Of a DNA stretch of 64,000 nt, positions 7,100 through 16,332 are shown piece by piece (position 1 is the first letter of the stretch; every line of letters starts with the position of its first letter). A model generated the notes under the pieces. The model worked only from the letters and a program-made list of their open reading frames with translations, did no database searches and had not been told where the DNA came from. This stretch comes from Lachnospiraceae bacterium (GTDB taxonomy: Bacteria; Bacillota; Clostridia; Lachnospirales; Lachnospiraceae), in the NCBI GenBank assembly GCA_021770785.1, contig JAETQH010000011.1, positions 31,065 to 95,064 of the forward strand. The letters are read 5' to 3'. A program made the position numbers and the translations under genes.

Positions 7100-8296
7100 G
7101 TGAGATTCAAAAGAGGCATTTTGCGGAATGGGGAGAAGCATAACCTTTTAAATTTGTCCCTGGATATTTTAGGAGACATCTATCCGAGAATTATCAAAAT
7201 CAATTATAGCAGCGGTGAGGGGATAATCATTAAGGACAGGGAGAGAATTGTGGCAGAACCTTTCGAGGTTTATGACTGGCAGATATTTCTGGAAAAATTT
7301 CTGGAGACGGTTCATCCCGATGACAGGGAGCGGTGTGCTGCCGTTATTTCCCTAAAGAACATGAAGCAGATTTATGAGAGAGGGTCGGATAACAGTATCT
7401 GCCGTTACCGCAGAAAATACAGGGATGATTATAAATGGATGCAGTCGACGATTATTCCGATAAAAAATTATGGCGAAAGTAACTGTGTATTCATATTTGC
7501 AAAAAATATAGATAATTATTATAGAAAAGAAGAAATCCGCAAGGCGGAGCTGCAGCAGGCACTGAAGGAGGCAAAAGAAGCGGAGGCGGTAAAAACAGAG
7601 TTTCTGCAATATATGTCCCATGATTTGAGAACGCCCATGAATGCGGTGCTGGGAATGAGTGCGCTGGCAATAGACGCAGTGCGCAGGCAGGATACGGAAA
7701 AAGCGGAATATTATTTAGAACATGTACACCGCATGGGAGAATACATGGCATCCATGTTAAATGATATTTTAGAGGTCAGCCGCATGAAGAAGCGCGGTGT
7801 TGCCTACCGGCGGGAAGTATTTTTCATGAAGAAGTTTTTAGATGATTGTCGGGAATATGCCAGGGCAAAGCAGCAGAGCCGGAAAATAGATTTTACCTGC
7901 CGGGCGGAGGGGGAATTGGAGGAAATTTATCTGGGAGATCCCATTCGTATGGAGCAGGTGCTTTATAACCTGATTTCCAATGCTTTCAAATTCAACCGGG
8001 AGCCGGGAAGTGTCAAGCTGCATGTAAAGCTGGCAGAAAGAAATGAGAAAACGGATTTCGTAGAATTTTGCGTGGAGGATACCGGGGTAGGCATAGACGC
8101 AGAGTTTATGGGGGACATATTCGAGACCTTTACGAAGGAGAAGCAGATGACCTCAGACGCTCATGCAGGTCTTGGCATGGGCCTTTCTTTAGTGAAGCTT
8201 GTGACAGAGGCGTTAGGAGGAACCGTCCGTGTAGAAAGTGAAAAGCAGGTAGGCAGCCGTTTCTACGTGATTGTTCCGCTAGAGCGCGTGAAATAA
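7100..8296 (+). CDS. Soluble PAS-domain sensor histidine kinase
   Basis: 398 residues, no membrane segment. Residues ~45-140 resemble a PAS fold (TVHPDDRERCAAVISLKN and the terminal YRRKYRDDYKWMQSTIIPI match the PAC part). A short coiled coil leads to HisKA: MSHDLRTPMNAVLGMSALAI with phospho-acceptor His174. The HATPase_c domain shows the N box (EQVLYNLISNAFKFN), G1 (DTGVGI) and G2 (GLGMGLSLVK). It should autophosphorylate in response to an internal signal. No response regulator is adjacent, so it is an orphan; partners could be the FapA-receiver protein at 21.4 kb or others outside. The GTG start at 7100 follows GGATGGAGAAC; the promoter is an extended -10 at 7038-7046. Confidence 0.87.
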   Translation: MRFKRGILRNGEKHNLLNLSLDILGDIYPRIIKINYSSGEGIIIKDRERIVAEPFEVYDWQIFLEKFLETVHPDDRERCAAVISLKNMKQIYERGSDNSICRYRRKYRDDYKWMQSTIIPIKNYGESNCVFIFAKNIDNYYRKEEIRKAELQQALKEAKEAEAVKTEFLQYMSHDLRTPMNAVLGMSALAIDAVRRQDTEKAEYYLEHVHRMGEYMASMLNDILEVSRMKKRGVAYRREVFFMKKFLDDCREYARAKQQSRKIDFTCRAEGELEEIYLGDPIRMEQVLYNLISNAFKFNREPGSVKLHVKLAERNEKTDFVEFCVEDTGVGIDAEFMGDIFETFTKEKQMTSDAHAGLGMGLSLVKLVTEALGGTVRVESEKQVGSRFYVIVPLERVK

Positions 8297-8309
8297 ATTC
8301 CAAAAATGC

Positions 8310-8338
8310 TTGTATTTCTGATAAGAAAGTGCTATTCT
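8310..8338 (+). promoter_or_regulatory. Predicted promoter of the rimP-nusA operon
   Basis: TTGTAT (8310-8315), 17-base spacer, TATTCT (8333-8338). It gives a leader of about 140 bases before rimP. Confidence 0.55.
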
Positions 8339-8360
8339 ATTAGATGATAACACGGTGGCT

Positions 8361-8394
8361 GGATTGAGAGAGGACGAAAGTTCTCTCTCAATTC
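8361..8394 (+). promoter_or_regulatory. GNRA-capped hairpin in the rimP-nusA leader
   Basis: TTGAGAGAGGAC (8364-8375) pairs with GTTCTCTCTCAA (8380-8391) around a GAAA tetraloop; three outer pairs extend it to 8361-8394. No T run follows, so it is not a standard terminator. It may stabilise or regulate the operon mRNA. Confidence 0.55.
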
Positions 8395-8484
8395 ACGTTT
8401 ATAGGCGCTGTCAGAAATGAAAAAAGGAATAAAAGCATCAGTGGGCAGCCGTTTCTGCGTGCTGAGAGGAAAGAAGGTGTACAC

Positions 8485-8952
8485 ATGTCAAAGCGTGAAA
8501 GTTATGAAGCGCGCACCGAAGAACTGATCACTCCCATTTTAGAGCGGATGAATTTCGAACTGGTGGATGTAGAGTTTGTGAAAGAAGGCGGTATCTGGTA
8601 TCTTCGTGCTTACATTGACAAAGAAGGCGGTATCACAATCAATGACTGTGAGGCTGTGGCAAGGGAAATGAATGAGATATTAGACCGGGAAGATTATGTG
8701 GAGGAATCCTATACCTTTGAGGTGAGTTCCCCGGGGCTTGGCAGACCGTTGAAAAAGGAAAAAGATTATGTCCGCAGCATGGGGAAGGAACTGGAAATCC
8801 GTACCTACCGTGCCATCAACCGGGAAAAGGAATTTTATGGTATTTTAAAAGCATATGATGATAACACGGTGACTATTGAGACCGAGGATGGAGAAGAACG
8901 GATTTTTGAGAAAAAGGATATTGCATTGATTCGTCTGGCATTTGATTTTTAA
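8485..8952 (+). CDS. rimP: Ribosome maturation factor RimP
   Basis: 155 residues, normal length. RimP binds the 30S precursor and helps S12 and neighbouring proteins assemble. Seen: the N-terminal alpha/beta domain with FELVDVEFVKEGGIWYLRAY and IDKEGGITINDC, then VSSPGLGRPLKKEKDY, the hallmark of the family, and a C-terminal SH3-like domain ending in KKDIALIRLAFDF. AAAGAAGG precedes ATG 8485. It heads the standard Firmicutes order rimP-nusA-ylxR-ylxQ-infB-rbfA, and nusA follows after 64 bases. Confidence 0.97.
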   Translation: MSKRESYEARTEELITPILERMNFELVDVEFVKEGGIWYLRAYIDKEGGITINDCEAVAREMNEILDREDYVEESYTFEVSSPGLGRPLKKEKDYVRSMGKELEIRTYRAINREKEFYGILKAYDDNTVTIETEDGEERIFEKKDIALIRLAFDF

Positions 8953-9016
8953 TAGAGAAAGTTTTATTTGTTGCTTAATAATAACGATAGAATAAATTTT
9001 AGGAGGAAAAATAAAA

Positions 9017-10264
9017 ATGAGTAGCAATAACGAGTTATTAGAAGCGCTTACTATATTAGAGCAGGAAAAAAATATCAGCAAGGAGGCTTTATTAGAAGCA
9101 ATCGAGAATTCCCTTGTGACCGCATGTAAAAACCACTTCGGGAAATCCGAGAATGTAAAGGTAAGCATTGATCCGGAAACCTGTGAGTTCCATGTATTTC
9201 AGGAAAAGACCGTTGTGGAAAATGTGGAGGATCCGGTAGAAGAGATTAGCGTCATCAATGCAAAAATGATTGACTCTAAATATGAGGTGGGCGACATTGT
9301 AAATATTGAGGTTGAGTCCAAAGAATTTGGACGTATCGCCACTCAGAACGCCAAAAATGTAATTCTCCAGAAAATCCGTGAGGAAGAGCGCAAGGTTTTA
9401 TTTGACCAGTATTACAGCAAGGAAAAAGACGTGGTGACCGGTGTGGTACAGCGCTATGTGGGAAGAAACGTCAGCATTAACCTTGGAAAGGTAGACGCCA
9501 TCCTGACGGAGAATGAGCAGGTAAGAGGCGAGGTATTCCAGCCCACAGAGCGTATCAAATTATACATCTTAGAGGTAAAGGCGACCTCCAAGGGACCGAA
9601 GATTTTAGTTTCCAGAACCCATCCGGAATTAGTAAAACGCCTGTTTGAGTCTGAGGTGACGGAGGTAAAAGAGGGTATCGTAGAGATTAAGGCAATCGCA
9701 AGAGAGGCAGGCAGCCGTACCAAAATTGCAGTATGGTCCAACGACCCGGATGTGGACCCGGTGGGAGCCTGCGTCGGTATGAACGGTGCCAGAGTCAATG
9801 CCATTGTCAACGAGCTTCGGGGAGAGAAAATTGATATTATCACCTGGAACGAAAATCCTGCCATGATGATTGAAAATGCACTCAGCCCGGCAAAGGTTAT
9901 CTCCGTTATCGCAGATGCGGAAGAGAAGGCAGCGAAGGTTGTGGTTCCTGACTACCAGCTTTCCCTTGCCATTGGCAAAGAGGGACAGAATGCTCGCCTT
10001 GCAGCCCGCCTGACCGGATTTAAGATTGATATTAAGAGTGAGACCCAGGCAAGAGAATCCGGAGACTTCCTCGATTATGAGAATGATTACGAAGATGATG
10101 AGTATTATGAAGAAGGAGAATATGCAGAGGAAGAATACACCGAGGAAGACTACGCAGAGGAGGAATATGCCGGAGAGGAGTATACCACAGAGGAGTATGT
10201 GGAGGAGAATTATCCGGGGGATTCTTTGACGGAGGAAACGGAAGCAGACACCGATAAGGAATAG
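9017..10264 (+). CDS. nusA: Transcription elongation/termination factor NusA with acidic repeat tail
   Basis: 415 residues. Domains in order: N-terminal RNA-polymerase-binding domain (~1-130), S1 domain (~135-200, VVTGVVQRYVGRNVSINLG), KH1 (SRTKIAVWSNDPDVDPVGAC, GMNGARVNAI) and KH2 (LAIGKEGQNARLAARLTG). NusA modulates pausing, termination and antitermination. After residue ~350 comes a 65-residue Glu/Tyr tail made of EEY-type repeats (EEEYTEEDYAEEEYAGEEY and more), absent from the short Bacillus protein. It occupies the place of the acidic repeats of proteobacterial NusA but shows no helix-hairpin-helix pattern. AGGAGG precedes ATG 9017, and ylxR follows after 12 bases. Confidence 0.97.
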   Translation: MSSNNELLEALTILEQEKNISKEALLEAIENSLVTACKNHFGKSENVKVSIDPETCEFHVFQEKTVVENVEDPVEEISVINAKMIDSKYEVGDIVNIEVESKEFGRIATQNAKNVILQKIREEERKVLFDQYYSKEKDVVTGVVQRYVGRNVSINLGKVDAILTENEQVRGEVFQPTERIKLYILEVKATSKGPKILVSRTHPELVKRLFESEVTEVKEGIVEIKAIAREAGSRTKIAVWSNDPDVDPVGACVGMNGARVNAIVNELRGEKIDIITWNENPAMMIENALSPAKVISVIADAEEKAAKVVVPDYQLSLAIGKEGQNARLAARLTGFKIDIKSETQARESGDFLDYENDYEDDEYYEEGEYAEEEYTEEDYAEEEYAGEEYTTEEYVEENYPGDSLTEETEADTDKE

Positions 10265-10276
10265 GGGTGGAAAACG

Positions 10277-10570
10277 ATGGCGAACAAAAAAATTCCGATG
10301 CGGCAGTGCGTGGGCTGCCATGAGATGAAAGCCAAGAAAGAGATGATACGGGTCATCAAAACTGCTTCGGAAGAGGAACCGGAAAAAGTGGAAATCAGCC
10401 TGGATACAACCGGAAGAAAAAACGGCAGAGGAGCATACATCTGTCCGAACAGCGAATGCCTCAATGCGGCAATCAAAAGCAAAGGGTTAGAACGCTCATT
10501 TAAAATGCCGATTCCTAAGGATGTATATGAAATGCTGACAAAGGAGATGGAGAAGCTTGAAAATAGATAG
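10277..10570 (+). CDS. ylxR: YlxR (RnpM) RNA-binding protein, DUF448
   Basis: 97 residues. The family signature is complete: MRQCVGCHEMKAKKEMIRVI at the N-terminus and GRKNGRGAYICPNSECLNAA in the middle. YlxR binds RNA, and Bacillus members modulate RNase P, hence the name RnpM. The paired Cys (CVGC, CPNSEC) are typical of the clostridial members. The gene overlaps the next start by 14 bases, so the two are translationally coupled; GGGGTGG precedes ATG 10277. Confidence 0.93.
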   Translation: MANKKIPMRQCVGCHEMKAKKEMIRVIKTASEEEPEKVEISLDTTGRKNGRGAYICPNSECLNAAIKSKGLERSFKMPIPKDVYEMLTKEMEKLENR

Positions 10571-10877
10571 AGTATTATCCATGCTTGGCATTGCGGCGAA
10601 ATCCGGCAGCGTGGCAAGCGGAGAATTTTCTACCGAAAAGGCGGTGAAAGAGGGAAAAGCGTATCTTGTGCTTGTGGCATCGGACGCATCGGACAATACC
10701 GTAAAAATGTTCCGGAATATGACAGATTTTTACCGGGTGCCGATGTATGTCTATGCAGATAAGGAAACACTGGGACACTTTATAGGAAAAGAATTCCGTG
10801 CATCCCTTGCGGTGACGAATGAAGGGTTGGCACATGCAATCGAAGAGAAACTGAAACAGGCAATAACAACTGAATAA
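10557..10877 (+). CDS. ylxQ: L7Ae-family RNA-binding protein YlxQ
   Basis: 106 residues, a single L7Ae/L30e/S12e/Gadd45 domain ([20 protein letters not shown], then [17 protein letters not shown]). Members bind K-turn RNA; the cellular role of YlxQ is not settled. The TTG start at 10557 is preferred to the internal ATG because it gives the full first helix and has AAGGAG (10541-10546) upstream, inside ylxR. The stop overlaps a non-used ATG just before infB. Confidence 0.9.
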   Translation: MKIDRVLSMLGIAAKSGSVASGEFSTEKAVKEGKAYLVLVASDASDNTVKMFRNMTDFYRVPMYVYADKETLGHFIGKEFRASLAVTNEGLAHAIEEKLKQAITTE

Positions 10878-10894
10878 TGGAGGATTTAGGATAT

Positions 10895-13800
10895 ATGGCA
10901 AAAATGAGAGTCAACGAACTTGCAAGAGAATTAGGAATAGAAAATAAACAGATTATAGAATTTTTAAGCACTACGGAATACGCAGTGAAGTCCCACAGCA
11001 GCAATGTGGAGGAAGAAGCACAGAAGCTGGTACGGGGAAAATTTACAAAAGGAGGAGAGGGAGCACCCGCAAAAGCAGAAGGCAAAGAAGCGCCTGCCAT
11101 AAGGGCAGGTCAGGCGGCAGAGCCGAAAAAAGAGGCGCCGAAGGCAGAAGTAAAGCAGGCGGCGGAAGAGAAAAAGGAAGTTGCGGGAGCTGTGAAAACG
11201 GAAGTGAAAGCAGAGGCAAAGAAAGCAGAGCATATGGCTGCAAATCAGGAGAACGGCGGGGAGCGCCCAAAGAAAAAATCCAGTATAACAGCAGTATTTA
11301 ATGCACAATATAGTAAACAGGGGGGTGGACGCCGTGACGGCGGAAATAACAGACGTCAGGGACAAAATGGTACCCGTCCGGGGCAGAACGGCGGACGCCG
11401 TCCCCAGGGAGCAGCCGGAAATAACGGACGAACGAACCAGCAGAGACCCGCAGCCTCCGGCTATGATGTAAGGAAGGCGTTTGAGCGCGCCATCAATCCG
11501 GAAGCAGCAAAGGCAGCGGAAGAGGCAGAAAGACAGGCTGCGGCAAAAGCGGCCGAGTTAGCGGCAAAGAGAGCAGCAGAGGCAGAAGCGGCTGCGGCAG
11601 CCAAAGAGGCGGCTAAGGCGAATACGGTAAAAGCGCAGGAAGTGCAGACACCGCGGGAAAATGTCTATATGAATCCGGACGGTACCAGACGCCAGAACGT
11701 ATACGAAAACCGCAGCAATGAGCGCAGCGGAGGAAACGAGCGCAGAGGCGGCAATAACGAGCGTCGGGGAGATAACAGAGGCGGAAACAGAAACCAGGGC
11801 GGCGGAAACAGAGGCGGCGGTGACAGACAGCAGCGCCCGTTTGGAGAGAGAGGCGGCAGAGGTGATGGCAGTCAGAAACCTTATCAGAATGGCAGACCGG
11901 GCCAGAATGGCGGTCAGGGTGACAGAAACGGCAGCAGAGGCAATTCATATCGCGGCAAGGAATCTAATTCCGGCAGACTGGACCGTGAGATTGACCGCTT
12001 TAATAAAGAAACTGCCATTGCACCGGAAGAACTTCGTGGCAAAGAGTCGAGGGAACGTGACAAAGATAGGGGCAAAAACACAAAGCAGAGGAACGATTAC
12101 GATGCTCTCGGCGGCAAGAAGCAGGAGCGCTTTGTCAATCTGGAGAAGAACGGCGGCAAAAAGAAACCGCAGCAGCCTCAGCCAAAGCAGGAGGAAGAGG
12201 TAATCAAGACTCTGGTGCTGCCGGAAAAACTCACCATCAAAGAGCTTGCTGACAAGATGAAAGTCCAGCCGGCAATGATTGTGAAAAAATTGTTCTTAAA
12301 GGGAACGATGGTAACGGTAAACCAGGAAGTAGACTACGAAACCGCAGAGGAAATCGCTTTAGAGTTCAACTGCATCTGCGAGCCGGAAGAGAAAATCGAC
12401 GTAATTGCAGAGCTGTTGAAGGAGGAGGACGATCCGGAAGAGACTTTAGTGGCACGTCCGCCGGTTGTCTGTGTTATGGGTCATGTTGACCATGGTAAAA
12501 CCTCCCTGTTAGACGCCATCCGTTCCACCCGTGTGACGGACCGTGAGGCAGGCGGTATCACCCAGCATATCGGTGCGTCTGTTGTCAGCATTAACGGACA
12601 GAATATTACCTTCTTAGATACACCGGGACACGAAGCTTTTACCGCTATGCGTATGCGTGGTGCAAACTCCACGGATATTGCAATCCTTGTGGTTGCCGCA
12701 GATGACGGTGTCATGCCCCAGACGGTGGAGGCAATCAACCATGCAAAGGCGGCAGGGGTAGAGATTATCGTTGCCATCAATAAGATTGATAAGCCCAGCG
12801 CCAATATCGAGAGAGTAAAACAGGAGTTATCCGAGTATGAGCTGATTCCGGAGGATTGGGGCGGAAGCACGGTATTCTGTCCGGTATCCGCGCACACGAA
12901 AGAGGGTATTGATAACCTTCTGGAAATGATTCTGCTTACTGCAGAGGTATTAGAGTTAAAGGCCAATCCGAAGCGTAATGCAAGAGGTCTTGTCATCGAG
13001 GCACAGTTAGATAAGGGACGGGGTGCCGTTGCCACCGTATTGGTACAGAAGGGTACCTTAAGAGTGGGCGAGCCGGTGGCATGCGGCAGCTGCTATGGTA
13101 AAGTCCGTGCCATGATTGACGACCAGGGAAGAAGAGTCAAAGAGGCAGGACCTTCCACACCGGTAGAGATTTTAGGTCTGTCTGCCGTACCGGAGGCAGG
13201 AGAAACCTTTGTTTCCACCGATACGGAGAAAGAGGCGAGATCTTTTGCGGAAACCTATATTTCCGAGAGCAAGAACAAACTGATTGAAGATACCAAGGCA
13301 AAGATGTCCTTAGACGATTTGTTCTCACAGATTCAGTCAGGAAATGTGAAAGAATTAGATATTATTGTAAAGGCGGATGTACAGGGTTCTGTAGAAGCCG
13401 TAAAACAGAGTCTTGTCAAGCTGTCCAACGAAGAAGTGGTAGTCAAGGTAATCCACGGCGGCGTGGGTGCCATCAACGAGTCCGATGTCAGCTTAGCCTC
13501 CGCTTCTAATGCAATTATCATCGGCTTTAATGTGCGTCCGGACCAGACGGCAAAGGTTACCGCAGAGCGGGAAAATGTAGACGTGAGACTTTATAAGGTA
13601 ATCTACAATGCCATCGAGGACGTGTCCGCAGCCATGAAGGGAATGTTAGACCCGATTTTCGAGGAAAAGGTCATCGGTCATGCGGAAGTGCGCCAGATTT
13701 TCAAAGCCTCCGGTGTGGGAAATATCGCAGGTTCTTATGTGCTTGACGGTGTATTCCAGAGAGGCTGCCAGGTTCGTATTACCCGTGAGGGAGAGCAGAT

Positions 13801-13954
13801 TTTCGAGGGAAATCTCGCATCCTTAAAACGTTTCAAAGACGACGTAAAAGAGGTAAAAGCGGGCTACGAATGCGGTCTGGTATTTGAAGGCTTTAATGAT
13901 ATCGCTGAGTTAGATGTGGTAGAAGCCTACACCATGGTGGAGGTACCACGCTAA
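10895..13954 (+). CDS. infB: Translation initiation factor IF-2 with long RGG-rich N-terminal region
   Basis: 1019 residues, longer than usual. The N-terminal IF2_N helix-turn ([20 protein letters not shown]) is followed by ~400 low-complexity residues: an Ala/Lys/Glu part, then Arg-Gly-Asn segments such as [21 protein letters not shown] second IF2_N-like domain ([20 protein letters not shown]) precedes the GTPase: P-loop GHVDHGKT from residue 529, DTPGHEAF switch II and NKID. Domains II to IV follow, ending with the fMet-tRNA-binding C2 domain. IF-2 brings initiator tRNA to the 30S subunit. ATG 10895 is chosen because GGAGGA (10879-10884) precedes it; ATG 10877 lacks a site. Confidence 0.97.
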   Translation: MAKMRVNELARELGIENKQIIEFLSTTEYAVKSHSSNVEEEAQKLVRGKFTKGGEGAPAKAEGKEAPAIRAGQAAEPKKEAPKAEVKQAAEEKKEVAGAVKTEVKAEAKKAEHMAANQENGGERPKKKSSITAVFNAQYSKQGGGRRDGGNNRRQGQNGTRPGQNGGRRPQGAAGNNGRTNQQRPAASGYDVRKAFERAINPEAAKAAEEAERQAAAKAAELAAKRAAEAEAAAAAKEAAKANTVKAQEVQTPRENVYMNPDGTRRQNVYENRSNERSGGNERRGGNNERRGDNRGGNRNQGGGNRGGGDRQQRPFGERGGRGDGSQKPYQNGRPGQNGGQGDRNGSRGNSYRGKESNSGRLDREIDRFNKETAIAPEELRGKESRERDKDRGKNTKQRNDYDALGGKKQERFVNLEKNGGKKKPQQPQPKQEEEVIKTLVLPEKLTIKELADKMKVQPAMIVKKLFLKGTMVTVNQEVDYETAEEIALEFNCICEPEEKIDVIAELLKEEDDPEETLVARPPVVCVMGHVDHGKTSLLDAIRSTRVTDREAGGITQHIGASVVSINGQNITFLDTPGHEAFTAMRMRGANSTDIAILVVAADDGVMPQTVEAINHAKAAGVEIIVAINKIDKPSANIERVKQELSEYELIPEDWGGSTVFCPVSAHTKEGIDNLLEMILLTAEVLELKANPKRNARGLVIEAQLDKGRGAVATVLVQKGTLRVGEPVACGSCYGKVRAMIDDQGRRVKEAGPSTPVEILGLSAVPEAGETFVSTDTEKEARSFAETYISESKNKLIEDTKAKMSLDDLFSQIQSGNVKELDIIVKADVQGSVEAVKQSLVKLSNEEVVVKVIHGGVGAINESDVSLASASNAIIIGFNVRPDQTAKVTAERENVDVRLYKVIYNAIEDVSAAMKGMLDPIFEEKVIGHAEVRQIFKASGVGNIAGSYVLDGVFQRGCQVRITREGEQIFEGNLASLKRFKDDVKEVKAGYECGLVFEGFNDIAELDVVEAYTMVEVPR

Positions 13955-14014
13955 GGTCGTAGGATTATTAAGAGGGCTTGTTTTTTAGAGGGAAGCCGTA
14001 TATGGAGATAGAGA

Positions 14015-14413
14015 ATGAGGAAAAACAGCATAAAGAATACCAGAATCAATGGAGAAGTGCAGAGGGAACTTAGCAACATTATCCGTGGAGAAATGAAAGA
14101 TCCACGGATTAATCCCCTCACCAGTGTGGTGGCGGTGGAGGTTGCCCCGGACTTAAAGACCTGCAAAGCCTATATCAGTGTCTTAGGGGACGAAGAATCC
14201 CAGAGGAACACCTTAGCAGGGTTAAAAAGCGCCGAGGGCTTCATTCGCAGCAAGCTTGCAAAAAGCATTAATTTAAGGAATACGCCGGAAATCAGATTTG
14301 TCTTAGACCAGTCCATTGAGTATGGCGTGAAGATGTCGAAGATGATTGACGAAGTGACGAAAGACATCCGGGACGAAGAGAACGGCGGCAATGACAGTGC
14401 AGATGAGGAATAA
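14015..14413 (+). CDS. rbfA: 30S ribosome-binding factor A
   Basis: 132 residues. The KH-like fold and the family segments are present: NTRINGEVQRELSNIIRGEM, KDPRINPLTSVVAVEVAPDL, AYISVLGDEE and ETPEIRF-like RNTPEIRFVLDQSIEYGVKM. RbfA binds the 16S 5' region during late 30S maturation and is needed for cold growth in other bacteria. GGAGATAGAG precedes ATG 14015. It sits 60 bases after infB and 3 bases before nrnA. Confidence 0.96.
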   Translation: MRKNSIKNTRINGEVQRELSNIIRGEMKDPRINPLTSVVAVEVAPDLKTCKAYISVLGDEESQRNTLAGLKSAEGFIRSKLAKSINLRNTPEIRFVLDQSIEYGVKMSKMIDEVTKDIRDEENGGNDSADEE

Positions 14414-14416
14414 TCT

Positions 14417-15367
14417 ATGACAAATCTGGATGATTTTTTAAAAGAGGCAGAGACGGTTGCCATCGCAGGGCATATCCGCCCCGACGGCGATTGCGTCGGC
14501 TCCTGCCTTGCCACTTACAACTATATAAAAACCTGCTATCCCAAGATAGAAGTGGATTTGTATTTAGAGCCGATACCCAATATTTTTAAGTTTTTAAAAC
14601 GGGCGGAAGAGATTATCAGTGACTGTTCCTCCGATAAGGCTTACGACCTTTTCATTTCCCAGGACTGCGGGGACGAGGGGCGTCTTGGGGAAGCGGTGAA
14701 ATATTTTCACGGCGCAAAAAAGACGATCTGTATCGACCACCATATCAGCAACCGGAGCTTTGCCATGGAAAACTATATTTTCCCGGAGGCAAGCTCTACC
14801 TCGGAATTAATTTTTGAACTGATACCAAGGGAGCGTCTGACAAAAGAGATTGCGGAGTGCATTTATACCGGAATTATTCATGATACCGGGGTATTCCAGT
14901 ATTCCTGTACCTCTGAGAAAACCATGGAGGCGGCAGGGGTGTTAATGTCTCTTGGTATTGATTTTCCTAAAATTGTGGACAAGACCTTTTTTACCAAAAC
15001 TTATAACCAAAACCGGATTATGGGTTTAGCGCTGGTAAAGAGCAGGCTGCATTTAGACGGAAAATGTATTTCCAGTATCATTACCTTAGCGGAGATGGAA
15101 GAGTACGAAGTACTTCCGAAGCATTTAGACGGGATTGTGAGCCAACTGCGGGTGACGAAGGACGTGGAGGCGGCAATCTTTTTCTATGAGACAGAGCCCG
15201 GAAAATTCAAAGTCAGCACCCGTTCCGCCAGCTATGTAGACGTGTCGCAGATTGCGGTAAAATACGGCGGCGGCGGACATAAGCGTGCAGCCGGTTTTTC
15301 GGTAGAAGGCGATGCAGAGAAACTGATTGAGATGATAGTTGCAGATGTTGCGGAGCAAATACGGTGA
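14417..15367 (+). CDS. nrnA: DHH-family phosphoesterase, NrnA-type oligoribonuclease/pAp phosphatase
   Basis: 316 residues. The DHH domain has motif I HIRPDGDCVGS, the motif around SQDCGDEGRLG and the DHH motif IDHHISN, all metal ligands. The C-terminal DHHA1 domain has the substrate loop GGGGHKRAAGF. In Bacillus, NrnA degrades nanoRNAs and dephosphorylates pAp; in Lachnospiraceae the same position between rbfA and truB is usual. GpaA-type or c-di-AMP-cleaving relatives (DhhP) share this architecture, so the exact substrate is inferred from the neighbourhood. Confidence 0.9.
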   Translation: MTNLDDFLKEAETVAIAGHIRPDGDCVGSCLATYNYIKTCYPKIEVDLYLEPIPNIFKFLKRAEEIISDCSSDKAYDLFISQDCGDEGRLGEAVKYFHGAKKTICIDHHISNRSFAMENYIFPEASSTSELIFELIPRERLTKEIAECIYTGIIHDTGVFQYSCTSEKTMEAAGVLMSLGIDFPKIVDKTFFTKTYNQNRIMGLALVKSRLHLDGKCISSIITLAEMEEYEVLPKHLDGIVSQLRVTKDVEAAIFFYETEPGKFKVSTRSASYVDVSQIAVKYGGGGHKRAAGFSVEGDAEKLIEMIVADVAEQIR

Positions 15368-15396
15368 AGCCGTAAACCCTTCGGAAGGGAGAATTT

Positions 15397-16332
15397 ATGA
15401 TAAGCGGAATTATCAATGTATATAAGGAAAGGGGCTATACCTCCTTTGACGTGGTGGCGAAGCTGCGGGGAATTTTAAAGACAAAGAAAATCGGGCACAC
15501 AGGTACACTTGACCCGGATGCGGAGGGAGTGCTGCCTGTGTGTCTTGGCAAAGCCACAAAGGTATGTGAGCTTTTGACGGACAAGCAGAAGGAGTATGAG
15601 GCGGTGCTGCTTCTCGGAAGGGTGACGGACACCCAGGATATTTCCGGAACCGTGTTAAAGGAGAGGGAGGTAGGTGCCACAGAGGAAGAGGTAAGGAATG
15701 CCATTCTGAGTTTTGTGGGAAACTATATGCAGGTGCCGCCCATGTATTCCGCCTTAAAGGTGGACGGAAAAAAGCTCTGTGACTTAGCAAGGGCAGGGGT
15801 GACGGTGGAGCGTAAGGCAAGGCAGGTGGAGATATTTTCCATTGATATTTTAGAGGTCTGCCTGCCCCGGGTGAAAATGCGGGTAAATTGCTCGAAGGGC
15901 ACCTATATCCGTACTCTCTGTGAGGACATCGGTGAAAAGCTTGGCTGCGGCGGCTGTATGGAAAGTCTGCTGCGCACCCGGGTATCGGAGTTTAGGCTTC
16001 AGGAAGCACTGACCTTAGGGGAGATTGAAAAACGGGTAGAAAAACAGGGAGCAGGGATTTCGCCGGAGCAGTGGGAGGCGTCTGTCTTTGACTTTATCCA
16101 ATCCGTGGATTCCGTGTTTTTACAGTATGAAAAAGCAGTGGTAAAGGAAGCCTGGAATAAAGTGTTATATAATGGAAACCGGTTGACACCGGAGGCGTTT
16201 GTCTGTTATCAGGAAAAATGGAAGAAGGACAATATCCGGGTTTATGACGAAGAGGGGAATTTTATCGGCATATATGCCTATAGGAAAGGGCAGGGAGATT
16301 ATAAGCCGGTAAAAGTGTTTATGGAGACATGA
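15397..16332 (+). CDS. truB: tRNA pseudouridine-55 synthase TruB
   Basis: 311 residues. It makes pseudouridine at position 55 of the T loop. Seen: GIINVYKERGYTSFDVV near the start, KIGHTGTLDPDAEGVLPVCL with the catalytic Asp of GTLDPDA, PPMYSALKVDGKKLCDLAR and CSKGTYIRTLCEDIG. The C-terminal ~60 residues resemble the PUA-like extension. GGAAGGGAG precedes ATG 15397. The stop overlaps the ribF start (ATGA). Confidence 0.96.
   Translation: MISGIINVYKERGYTSFDVVAKLRGILKTKKIGHTGTLDPDAEGVLPVCLGKATKVCELLTDKQKEYEAVLLLGRVTDTQDISGTVLKEREVGATEEEVRNAILSFVGNYMQVPPMYSALKVDGKKLCDLARAGVTVERKARQVEIFSIDILEVCLPRVKMRVNCSKGTYIRTLCEDIGEKLGCGGCMESLLRTRVSEFRLQEALTLGEIEKRVEKQGAGISPEQWEASVFDFIQSVDSVFLQYEKAVVKEAWNKVLYNGNRLTPEAFVCYQEKWKKDNIRVYDEEGNFIGIYAYRKGQGDYKPVKVFMET

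Noticed and set aside
8249..8463. A 13-base match between the end of the kinase gene and the rimP leader (GGCAGCCGTTTCT), and a 14-base match between the leader and rimP
   Set aside because: Matches of this length are expected by chance in 64 kb; no longer duplication was seen.
9629..10321. A 230-codon open frame on the minus strand over nusA
   Set aside because: It is the shadow of the repetitive acidic tail of nusA; low complexity and no RBS.
11718..12203. A 161-codon frame within infB
   Set aside because: A shadow of the Arg-Gly-rich region in another frame; the infB frame has clear domains.
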